From assembly GCA_019918135.1 (NCBI GenBank), contig WBZZ01002911.1, forward strand, positions 1-64,000: a stretch of 64,000 nt of DNA, in the 5' to 3' direction. This DNA comes from Paulinella micropora (taxonomy: Eukaryota; Cercozoa; Imbricatea; Euglyphida; Paulinellidae). A program made the translations under genes and the position numbers. Numbering within the stretch: position 1 is the stretch's first letter; each line of letters opens with the position of its first letter. Below are positions 18,942 to 27,632 of the stretch, in pieces. Below the pieces are notes generated by a model. That model made no database searches. It saw only the letters and a program-made list of their open reading frames with translations, and was not told the DNA's origin.

Positions 18942-19991
18942 ATGAGCCATGGGGAGGCAAGGGGCAAGCGTTGTCAACAATGCCACAAGGAGAGCCCTTC
19001 TTCGGTAAGGCCTGCGCCCACTCTGCGACACACCTGTTGCGCTCAATGCGTGTGTGTGTGCAGGCAGGACAGCCCAAGAAGCAGAAGCGCAACGAGGAGT
19101 GCCTAGCTAGCCTGGGAGCACACGAAGACAAGGAACATGGCGGACGGGACGGCGCGGGGGAGGAAGATGACGGGGAAGGGTTTCCCGTGGAGGCGAAACG
19201 GCCCGTGCTTGGTAGTTTGGATGGGAGAGACGAACACCAGACAGGAGACAGCGCGGGAGAGGAAGATGACGAGGAAGGCTTCTCCGTGGAGGCGAAACGG
19301 CCCGTGCTTGGTAGTTTGGATGGGAGAGATGGATACCAGACAGAAGACGGCGCGGGTGAGGAAGACGACGAAGATGACGGGGTAGACCCATGGACCGCGC
19401 TTAGAAGAGAGGGCGCGGACCCACGGGCCGAGCGTAGGAAATTGAAATTCAGGGCGGGGGAAGAATACGTCAAACGAGGCCTGGAGGCGCCCACGCCCGC
19501 CCAGCTCCAACAATTCACGTGGGAGGACCAGGGTACACTGCAGAGGTTTCGGTCGAGGCTGGATGCAAAGCTGAGGGAACTGCTCGCGCTGAAAGGAATA
19601 GCCTTTCCAGAAGTAACCTTCCTGTTTGGGCCGCTGTACCTCTGGCTGAGGCTGTCGAGATGTAAGCAAAAGAGCCCCACTGACGGCGTATGGTACAAAA
19701 CCGTTGACGTGGTCCAGATAGGGGTAGACCACACTGTGGCTAACAAGGGGCACGGCCGTCGCTTGCTACAGGGCCCTGACGCCGGAGCGAAACCCAGACC
19801 TGCAAGACCGTCGCGTCTATTACGAGTCTGCCGTAGGGGAGGGGAAGCAATTCCTGGGAAGTTTGGTCCGGCGGGGTCTGTTTGAACCAGTGTCTTACAG
19901 GGAGAACAGTGCGCTTAGCACCCCAGAACTGGCACTGCTTCCACCACCGGCCCCCTCCTCTCGCCCCCCTGCTGGCTCACCAAGCGGTTGA
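18942..19991 (+). pseudogene. Acidic-repeat protein with possible GNAT-like C-terminus; intron and one frameshift
   Basis: ATG 18942 opens a 21-codon exon with a CQQCHKES cysteine motif. A GTAAGG donor at 19005 and a TGTGTGCAG acceptor ending at 19063 define a 59-bp intron that joins in frame to the main open frame. That frame carries acidic 33-residue tandem repeats (GEEDDxEGFxVEAKRPVLGS), then a basic, conserved-looking domain. Its end, VVQIGVDHTVANKGHGRRLL, resembles the acetyl-CoA loop of GNAT acetyltransferases. Near 19,771 an extra G in a GGG run shifts the frame. Coding continues in the new frame (VYYESAVGEGKQFLGSLV) to TGA at 19989-19991, followed by AATAAT/AATAAA at about 20,020. The GNAT assignment is tentative. 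The gene structure is better supported than the function. Confidence 0.5.
19150..19375. repeat. 99-bp coding tandem repeat, two full copies plus part
   Basis: The unit starting near AGGAAGATGA recurs at 19161, 19260 and 19359. It encodes the acidic 33-residue repeat of the surrounding gene. Confidence 0.95.
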
Positions 19992-20417
19992 CTACTGGCG
20001 GGGGCAGCGGGTTCTTGTAATAATAATAAAAGGCTGCGCTGGTCTACGTATTGCTAGCCCCCCCCCCTGTGCACAATCTCCGAGCAGATTCAGGTAGTGC
20101 GTGCGCCCAGGAACGGGGCCCCGGGGCTAGGGCAGGGGGGGGTCAGCACCCTGTCGCCGGGGCCCCCTAGAGGCAACGGGGGCGAGGAGAGAGATGCACA
20201 GAACGGGATGTGCGCGCACTGCTTTCCGGCGCCGGTCGTGCACTGAGCCCCGGTCGGGAAGCCGGTCGGCTGGCCGGAGCGGGCTGGGACAAACTGCCGA
20301 GAGCGTCCCGGGGCTCGTTCTGGCCGTCGGAGGAAAGGGGGGGGGGGCTTCCGCCGCCACAGCGCACAGTCTGGGCACGGCCCGCCCGGGCGCCAACGAG
20401 CTAGGCGCGCTGCTTCT
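19992..20417. other. Convergent spacer
   Basis: AATAATAATAAAAGG (about 20,020-20,034) is a likely polyadenylation region for the plus-strand gene. The rest is GC-rich with no supported gene; the open frames here are short and shift freely. Confidence 0.5.
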
Positions 20418-21242
20418 TCATTCGGCCGGGCCCGCTGCCCCGCTACCTGCCGCGCCGTGACAGCCGGCTTGGTCTCCGGGGCTTGCTGGTGGTTCCGGCC
20501 CGCTCTGCAGCTCGGGCCGCGCCGCCGCCTCTTCCCGGTGCCGTGCACCCAGGCTGATCAGGTACTTTACCACCCGTTCTTCTTCGCATCTCTTTTGTCT
20601 GAGCTCGTACGCAGCGTCCGGCAGTGCTAGCCAAGGCAGCACAGCCTGTGTGTCGTCTTTCTCCCACCACTGGGACCACCGTGCTAGCCACGGGCCGAAA
20701 GCTTGCTGCAAGTTAATCTCCCGGTCAGTGTCAGACAGTCTGGTACCTCCCGTCCGCTGCGAGAAGACAGCCAGCTCGGTGGCCCAGGTTCCCTTGGCTT
20801 GCGCCACGTACCCTTCGTACCCGGAAGTGACTTTCTTCTGCGCCCACTCCCACCACTCCTTCCATGCTGTTTGCCATCTCTGTCTCGTGCTCTGAAGAAC
20901 CCCCTTCCGGTAAGCGGTATCGTTGGTCCGGATGGCAGTTAGCAGTTCAGCTTCCATGTCCCGCATCTTCTGAATCGGCCCCGGTGTTGGTACGTTGCGC
21001 CTGGCAGCACCGGGCGCCCCTTGCAACCTGGCGACACGCTCTTGCAACAAACCGATCCTGGCCTGTAACGGCCACAGCTCCGCTCGTAGCTTGGCCCGGA
21101 CTGCTGCTTTCAGACGCTGCGCGTGATCTCGGCGACGTTGTAGTTCACCGGCCACGTCCGCCCCCGGCACCGTTCCACCGCTCGCAGCCCGGTGGCGTGC
21201 ACGGCTACTGCAGGCCTCTTTGGCCGGCCGCTGGCTAGACAT
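20418..21242 (-). CDS. Unrecognised Trp-rich coiled-coil protein
   Basis: The frame runs from ATG 21242 (MSSQRPAKEACSSRARH) to TGA at 20418, 274 residues. Residues about 30-80 form a likely coiled coil (RRRDHAQRLKAAVRAKLRAE). The middle is unusually rich in Trp (WQTAWKEWWEWAQKK; WLARWSQWWEKDD), suggesting a helical repeat with regularly placed Trp. The C-terminal about 50 residues are low-complexity. I do not recognise a family. The frame is open further upstream, but the sequence there is low-complexity and antisense to the next gene. It is divergent from recombinase-like B across 321 bp. Confidence 0.6.
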   Translation of the reverse strand: MSSQRPAKEACSSRARHRAASGGTVPGADVAGELQRRRDHAQRLKAAVRAKLRAELWPLQARIGLLQERVARLQGAPGAARRNVPTPGPIQKMRDMEAELLTAIRTNDTAYRKGVLQSTRQRWQTAWKEWWEWAQKKVTSGYEGYVAQAKGTWATELAVFSQRTGGTRLSDTDREINLQQAFGPWLARWSQWWEKDDTQAVLPWLALPDAAYELRQKRCEEERVVKYLISLGARHREEAAARPELQSGPEPPASPGDQAGCHGAAGSGAAGPAE

Positions 21243-21563
21243 GGCCGAGCAGCACCAGGATTTGCGGGTCTTTTGGGCATAGCTGGAGGCCGAGCCGCGG
21301 CGCCGCCCCCACCCCTCCCGGCCGCGGCTCGGCCGCGCCCCCCCCCGGGCCCGCGGGGCACGCCCACTTCCCCCCCTCCCCTCCCCTCGTGGAGGCAGGG
21401 GGTGGCCTCCTGGCGCCAGCGTCGGCCGCCCTCCCCCCCCCCCCCCCCGCCGGGGGTGGGCCAGGGGGAGGGGTAACACAGTGTGTGTGCGTGTGTGTGT
21501 GGTGCGCCCGCGGCCACACTCGGAGCGAGGGAGGCAGTTCCCCCTCCGTCGCAGCCGGGACCC
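21243..21563. promoter_or_regulatory. Divergent spacer with GT microsatellite
   Basis: A (GT)n tract (about 21,480-21,502) and a C-run (about 21,435-21,448) lie between two divergent ATGs. No gene is supported. Confidence 0.4.
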
Positions 21564-23122
21564 ATGGCCAACCCTAGCTTCCTGCGGCCGATCCCGGGCG
21601 GCCTGGCCTACCCGGCGGCGGGGCCGGGGCTCCGGCACGAGTCCGCTGCTCGGGCCGCGGCGTGGTCTGCCAGGGGGGCCAGTACTGCCGGTCGTGGGCG
21701 AAGCCGAGGAACGCGAGCGTGGCGAACAGGGCGCACTGTTGGCCCCGGGGGCCGAGCACCACCCCCCACCGCTCGGGGTCGAAGGGCCGCCGCTGTTCGG
21801 CGCGGACTCTTCTGCCGGCGGCGCGAGGCTGGGTCGTGGAGCACCCGCCTGCGCTCGCGGCTCGTCGGCTGGGTCTGGCACCTCCGGCAACGGCTGGGCT
21901 ACCCCTGGGAGCGGTGCCTGTTCTTGGTGCGTTACCTGCGGCCGGTGGTGCTCAGCGTGGCCGCCGCCTACGCCCAGGCCGCGGGCCCGGGCCGGCCCTG
22001 CCCCGCCGCGGCCTGCCGGCGGCTGCTGGCCCGGGCGGCCTACAACCTGCAGCGTCTGGCCACGGCGGAACAGAGCTGGCAGCCCAAGGACGCGGACCTC
22101 GCCCTGACCTGGTGGGACCTGCAGGCCGCGCGCACGCTGGCAGCCGGCCGCTACCTGCACCGCTACCCCACCGCGTCGGCCGAGGAGGCGGCCGGGGCGG
22201 GGGCCGGGGCGGGGGCCGGGCAGGCGGCGGGCGCGCGTTATCAGGCGCTGGCGGACCTGGTCGTGCTGTGCCTGCTGAGCCTGACGCCCCAGCCCCGCAG
22301 CTCGATCCTGCGCCGGCTGCAGTTCGGCGTCACCCTGCGGCGCGAGGAGGCGGGCGGGCGCTGGTGGCTAGACCTCAGCAACCCGTTCGAGCTGGCGTCC
22401 GTGCACAAGACGGCCCGCTTCTACTACGACCGAGAGTACGTACAGCCGCTGCCGCTGCAGACGCTGCGACGCTGCGGCCATGATGGGCCCGGCGCGGCAC
22501 GGGACGTCGGCGGCCTGTTGGGCTGGGTACTGCCGGAGTGGCGTGCGCTGGGCCGGGGCCTGGGCACGCGCGGCTTCGTCTTCTCCTGCCGCTACCCGGG
22601 CCTCGGCCGGGGCCGCGGGCGTGGCGCGCTCGTCATTGCCGACGACGAGCTGCAGGCGCGGCTGACCGGTGCGCTGGTGCGGGCGGGGGGGGTGCCGCCG
22701 GCGCGCGCGCGGACCCTGCACGTGCGGCAGCTGCGCAAGCTGGCCGAGACTTTTTTGGCCCAGGCCGGTGACGAGGCAGAGCTGCGGCGCAGCTACTGCC
22801 AGTACTTTGGGCGGCACGGCGCGAACCCGGGGGCGCTGGCCCCGGTGCACCAGCTCACGGCCGCCCTGCACCAGCACTGCCAGCGGACGGCGCAGCGCCA
22901 GTACCTGTACCACCTCATCTTCCGCGAGCGGCTGCGGGCGCTCCTGGACGACTTCGACAGCTTCTGGGCCCGGGCCCTCGTGTACGACGCGGCCGGCGAC
23001 GAGGTGCGGCTGGACCCCGACTTGGTGCGTGCCTGGCTCGGCGGCGGCCCCGGCGCGGGGGCCGGGCCCGGCTCCGGGCGCCGGGCCAGACCGGCGAGCT
23101 CCGGGAGGAAAAACAGCCTTAG
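21564..23122 (+). CDS. Tyrosine recombinase-like protein B
   Basis: ATG 21564 (MANPSFLRPIPGG) opens a frame that carries the recombinase-like core: the Arg motif TPQPRSSILRRLQFG (about residue 245), Lys in SVHKTARFYYD (about 281), and an HxxR motif LHVRQLRKLAETF (about 387), followed by YFGRHGANPGALAPVHQL where the catalytic Tyr block would be; that segment has no Tyr in the expected place. Protein A is a paralogue. The frame stays open to 23,897 across the next gene, which is unlikely to be real. A shift in the GC run near 23,050-23,080 would end the protein at TAG 23120-23122 (GQTGELREEKQP). That end is inference. The first about 80 codons are low-complexity and uncertain. It is probably DNA-binding, and catalytic competence is doubtful. 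Confidence 0.55.
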
Positions 23123-23264
23123 GGGGGACCGGGGGACCGGGGCGGCGAGTACCGGAGTGAGGCCAGCAAACTCTTCTTTTAATCAAACACACAAAAAGAG
23201 GACTGCGGCGGGAGCCCGGCGGCCGGACCAACCCCCGCGTGCGCCAGGGGCCTCCCCTGTCTGC

Positions 23265-24188
23265 CTAGTACACCTCGATCACTTCCCGGCCCGGTGGCGG
23301 CCGGTCTGGTACGGCTGCGGCGGGCGCAGCCGCCGGTGCTCCGGCCGGGACGCACGGGGCCCCGGCCGTGGCCGGCGTCACCGCGGATACTTGGTACTCC
23401 TCACTTGGTCCCCAGCCGTGGTATTGCAACGCCGGCAGGCAAAGGCGCAGCACGTACTTAGATTCACCGTCAAAGAGCAGTTGGCGGTCGAAATCCACGC
23501 CGTAGCAATGCGCGTCAAAGGAGACCAGCGCCAGCCCCGAGCGCCACGGCGACAGCAGCCAGTCAGTGCCCCTGTGCCGCTCGCGACGCCGGCTCACGAC
23601 GGCCGGCGGTTGCGGGAGCGAGTCGAGAAATTCCAAGAACGCTGGCCACGAACTAATACGCCTGGGAAACTGGTGCATGAGCCTACCGAAGCGGCGGGGC
23701 GCGTGGCAGACATTAAAGAGCGCAAAGGCCGTGCAGCCGTAATCCTGGTCGTGTCGGTACCTCTGCTTGATCTCGGTGGCAAAGGTGCTGGCGGCCACGA
23801 GGCCGCGGCACACACGGAACGGGCGCTGCCCGGGGTGCTCGGGGCGGTGGATGGACACGCAGAGGGTAGGGCGGCCCGCCGGCTCCCGAGGGACTAGGCA
23901 GCAAGAGAAGGTGCGTTGGAAGAGGCTGACCAGGGCCACGGGGGCGCCGTCCCCGCGCTCCGCCACCGTCGCGCGGGGAGGCTGCCGGGCCGGCGGGGTA
24001 GCCCCCCCGACGACGGGCGCCGCGAGGGCCGCCAGCGCCACTCGGCGGAGCGTGTCGTGGTGCCGCAACGCGATCGGCGGAAGGTCCACGTACCTGCTAG
24101 AGCTGGGGGCGCGCGCCGGGCAGGGGGGAGCGCGCCCCCCCCCTCCCGCCGCGCGTGCGCCGGCGGCCGCGCGGGCCCGGCGGGTCAT
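23265..24188 (-). CDS. Unrecognised protein, 307 residues
   Basis: The frame is intact from ATG 24188 (MTRRARAAAG) to TAG 23265. The first about 35 residues are Ala/Gly/Arg-rich. A compact central domain follows (TFSCCLVPREPAGRPTLCV; YGCTAFALFNVCHAPRRFGR; WPAFLEFLDSLP; WRSGLALVSFDAHCYGVDF). The C-terminus is Ala/Pro-rich. I do not recognise the family. It converges with recombinase-like B and is divergent from the NADAR gene across 239 bp. Confidence 0.6.
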   Translation of the reverse strand: MTRRARAAAGARAAGGGGRAPPCPARAPSSSRYVDLPPIALRHHDTLRRVALAALAAPVVGGATPPARQPPRATVAERGDGAPVALVSLFQRTFSCCLVPREPAGRPTLCVSIHRPEHPGQRPFRVCRGLVAASTFATEIKQRYRHDQDYGCTAFALFNVCHAPRRFGRLMHQFPRRISSWPAFLEFLDSLPQPPAVVSRRRERHRGTDWLLSPWRSGLALVSFDAHCYGVDFDRQLLFDGESKYVLRLCLPALQYHGWGPSEEYQVSAVTPATAGAPCVPAGAPAAAPAAAVPDRPPPGREVIEVY

Positions 24189-24427
24189 CGCGGCCGGGGG
24201 AGCCGCCCCCGGCGCACGCCCAGCGAGGGGGCGCGTTCCTCATCGGGGCGCGCGCCAGGGGGGGGGGGCACGCCCTGCCGGCGTCGCTCGTCGTCTGCGA
24301 GGAGAGGCGCGCCCCCCACCGCCTGCGCCCCCCCCCTCCGCGCGCGCGGCCAGGGCCCGCACCGGCGTAGGACAGGCCAGCCCCGCCTCACACAAAGACA
24401 GCCACGCTACTCACCCAGCCAGCGAGG
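24189..24427. promoter_or_regulatory. Divergent spacer upstream of the NADAR gene
   Basis: These 239 GC-rich bp with G and C runs separate two divergent ATGs. No motif is recognised. Confidence 0.35.
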
Positions 24428-25728
24428 ATGCTTACGACTGCCGCCCCGTGGCCCGAGCGCCCGACCGAAGGGCCAACCACGCACACCGCCGTGGAGCGCC
24501 CGTTCAAGAAGCACAAGGCCGCGGAGCCACAGCCCCCGGCGCCTACAACCCCACCGAAGCACCGGGCCGCGGAGCCGGAGGCACTACCCGCGACGCTACC
24601 CGCGACGCTGTGCCTCCCCGCCCCCCGGCCAGACCCCCCGACCGAGGAGCTCCCGACCGAGGAGCCAGCCACGGGGTCACCCCGCCCGACCCAACAGCAC
24701 CAGGCAGCGGAGCCTCCTCCCGTGCCTGTCGCAGAGCTGGTGGCTCTGCTCTCGTCGTCCGCCCGGGGAGGACGCAGCTTGCCGGAGCAAGCGGAGGCCT
24801 GGCTTTTTCAGGGGGCGGTGGCCGTCCTCCCGACCGGCGAAGTGCTGGACACGGGGAACGACTTGTAGCGAGGCAGGATCGCCGCCGTCGCTGGCCTGGA
24901 CGGGGGCTTCACAAATCCAACTTTCCGATTCTCTCCAGCAGCGACGAAGCAGCCTGTTCCAGCCCCCAGCTCGACCCCCAGCCCGGCTCCAAGCGGCCCG
25001 ACGACGAGGACAGCGCGCCCACGCCTCCCCCCGCCAAGAAAGCCCGCCTGGCCGCCGCCCCGCTGATCCTGTGCTTCTTCAGCAAGAGCAAGGCCTACCC
25101 GCCCGAATCGGAGCTCGGGCGCCTCCTGCAGCCGCCCGGACCGCGCGGCCTCAGCAACTTCGCCGTCCTTCAGTCAGGCCACGTGCTTTTCGGCCCCGAC
25201 CCGGCCGCCCCGCTGGCGTTCCGCTCCGTCGAGCATGCGTTCCAGGCCGCCAAGTACCTGTTCTGCCAAGACTCGGCCACCTTTGCCGCGTTCGCGCGGC
25301 CCCCCTGGTCGGAACTCTCCGGTGCGCAGATCAAGTCCCTGGGCGGCCGTAAGGCCTTCAAGCAACGCGGCCTCCGCCTGGACAGCGCCCGTTGGGAGCA
25401 GGCCTGCGTCGGCGTCATGTTGATGCTCTTGGCTGCGCGCTGGGCAGAGGATGCCTGGTTTGCGCACGTGCTGCGTACCTGCTACGAGAGAGGCTACGCG
25501 TGCCTACACTTTGAAAGGGCCGGACGGAAGTCCTTTTGGGGGGGTTGTGTCGACGGCACCGGGTCGTGCGTGGGGCAGAACGTCCTAGGCCGGCTGCTGC
25601 TGTGGCTGGCGCAGCACGGACCGGAGCACGTGCGGGCGCAGCAGCGGCAGTGGGACCACGCAGGCCTGGCTGTGTTTGAACAGGCGGCACTCTGGCAGAA
25701 AAGGTTCTTCGCTGACTGCCCCAAGTAG
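24428..25728 (+). CDS. NADAR-domain protein with predicted 74-bp intron
   Basis: ATG 24428 opens a Pro/Ala-rich exon ending at 24864. A GT at 24865 and a pyrimidine-rich acceptor (CGATTCTCTCCAG, ending 24938) define an intron that removes an in-frame TAG and restores the downstream frame. The exons (437 and 790 nt) sum to 409 codons. The downstream frame has no ATG of its own before the core domain. The C-terminal domain is NADAR/YbiA-like: GLSNFAVLQSGHVLF (about residue 216), SVEHAFQAAKYLF (about 241), KSFWGGC, and GQNVLGRLLLWL (about 357). NADAR proteins are N-glycosidases; some act on riboflavin-pathway intermediates and others remove ADP-ribose from guanine in DNA. The proline-rich leader contains repeated KxxAAEP motifs and a KRPxxxxxxPTPPPAKKARL segment that could be a nuclear signal. 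A viral role against ADP-ribosylation-type immunity is inference. Confidence 0.82.
24865..24938 (+). other. Predicted spliceosomal intron in the NADAR gene
   Basis: The donor is GTAGCG (weak) and the acceptor TTCTCTCCAG (good). The 74-nt length changes frame by two, which is exactly what joins the two coding frames. No transcript is available. Confidence 0.6.
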
Positions 25729-25923
25729 TTTGGGCCTAGCCTTTTGTCTGGCTCCCTGGTGTACTCTGACTTATTTATTAAAACCAAAAGTACTGCCGTA
25801 ATTTTCTTGGGCTTGCTCGTTCGTGTACTCTCTGACTCAGTAAAAGAAAAAGGTACTGACAGGCATGCCGGCCCGGGCCAGCGCCTGCTTCTTGCCCAGA
25901 CCGGCGGCGCCCCCCCCACTCGG
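25729..25923. other. Edge of the viral block
   Basis: The NADAR stop is followed by TTATTTATTAAAACC, a likely transcript-end region. On the minus strand a short open tail ending FFFY then stop at 25,837 could be the 3' end of a viral gene cut off by the retroelement fragment at 25,924. That is weak. Base composition changes sharply at about 25,924. Confidence 0.4.
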
Positions 25924-26539
25924 TTCCACTTCCTGGGGATTGCCTTCCCCATTCACCCCCAAAAACGAAGTGCTTCCTCTGGATTCTGTTGCAGAGACGC
26001 CAGATATGCCTCTGACTGCCATTGAGTCATCATCCTGCACTTCTTCCAGTGCTTCCGCCATTGGCATCATGTGTTGCGCCGATCCCAAGTCCAGGTAAAC
26101 TGTGTATGGGTCATGTTCCCCATCCGCACCATCAGCCATGTGCGATGTAGGTCCCTGTTCCCCTTCACTGCTCCAAGACCCGCGCCAGCACTCCCCAGAC
26201 TTGGTCCACCTTCCTCCTGTCCAGGCGGCGTCCCCGGCGGCTTCTTCTCTTCCTCGTCCGCAACTCCCCCAGTCGCCGCCCTAGGTACCGGATCCATAGC
26301 CAAGCTTGCATTCTCCTTGTTTTCCAGCGTAATCAAAGTCCGCATTTCCTCCCATCTGCCCACCCTTCTGGTGTCGTAGGTAACCTCAGCGTCGCTTCCT
26401 CTTGCCAGCCTCACCACTCCCCCTAACGCAGGTACCTCTGCACTGCCTATCACTTCCAGTTGACTGGATGCAGATGCATTCTGTGCAGTGCGCTGACGTG
26501 CAATTGCCGATTTCTTTTCTTCTTCCGACATCGTCAGTT
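25924..26539 (-). repeat. 616-bp copy of part of the Copia-2 polyprotein
   Basis: This is nearly identical to 39612-40227 (offset 13,688) with only a few differences (for example at 26,459-26,461). It encodes, on the minus strand, the segment after the MYND finger through the protease start (YLDLGSAQHM). It has no LTR and joins viral DNA on the left and Copia-1 on the right. Confidence 0.95.
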
Positions 26540-27574
26540 AGTCTACTGATCTTTCTGCGCGATCCGAATTCGCCACTCACCACTGCGGAGCTGAAGTTGA
26601 TCATCACGCCCGAACCTGCGCCTCCTGCACCTGCGGTTGACCCCCATGCAGACATGCGACTTGCCGTATTTGGTACGCCTGCTAACCCAACTTTTGTTCA
26701 GTTAGAAAACTGCTTTGACCCACTGACACGCCTGAAACTAACCGTAAAGACTCGTTCCATAACTGCAGAGGCTGTAGCTGGACACTCTGCCATGGTGGCT
26801 ATCCGTTCAGCCGGTAGGGAGCCACACGAGATGTGGTCTGCCCTTATTGCGGAATTTGGACAAATGGGCACGCTCAGTACTGCCCAACTCCAAGCCCAGC
26901 ACGTAGCTGACCAATTGACCCCCAACACAGACGTTGAAAAATGGATTAATTTGTTCAAATGGCTTCTAGAACGAATAACCCTTACTCAACACTTTGACGA
27001 AGGTTACAAGTGTAATGAGCTCATCCTGAAGCTCAATAACGCTAAGCACACCTCAATTGGTTCAAAGGTTGCCCAACGTTATTACAATCCATTTGAAGAC
27101 GTTGACAGACCCACCTTTCGACAACTATGCAGTTACGTCAAATCATGGACGCAAGCTGACAAACTCTCTGACAACTTAGGTAAACTTTCTCTCTCAGAGG
27201 AGAAAAAGATACCTTTGTACTACGCCCGCGACAGCAGAGAGAAGGGAGCAATAAAATGCCACAGTCGTCGAGGACCCCATAAGGTTAGTGACTGTCAAAA
27301 CAAGTGCGTACCTTTACCGCCACTCCAAAAATCTTGCGGCCAATATCCTTGGCATCGTCCTTACGACTGCCCGATCCGTCGCGAGATTTACGGAAATGCA
27401 CGTAGTCGCTCACGTTCCCAGAGGCCTCGTCGTTCTCAAAGCCCGTACCGACCCCGAAGTCCGCAACGTTCCCGCAGCCCGAACCCACCTCGACGTAGCC
27501 AACGAGACGGTGGTCGTTCCCCTACCCGGAACCGGGTGGCGGCACTTCGCGGAAGATGTCGAATAGCAGATTGA
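26540..27574 (+). pseudogene. Copia-1 gag, 5'-truncated, with an RS-rich tail
   Basis: The open frame carries a gag-like helical domain (HEMWSALIAEFGQMGTLSTA; VEKWINLFKWLLERITL). It ends in a strongly basic Arg/Ser tail (about 27,400-27,540; SRSRSQRPRRSQSPYRPRS). A Cys/His cluster near 27,258-27,370 (CHSRRGPHKVSDC) may be a degenerate zinc knuckle. The N-terminus has been replaced by the unrelated Copia-2 fragment, so the initial codons are not original. The RS-like tail is unusual for gag and may bind RNA. Confidence 0.7.
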
Positions 27575-27632
27575 GGGCAAACCCTACGAAGACTTAGACA
27601 GCACTGACAACGACGACGGTTGGTGTGGTCTT

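Noticed and set aside
22300..23897. Extension of recombinase-like B to 23,897
   Set aside because: The extra 260 codons are antisense to a convincing minus-strand gene and lack conserved character.
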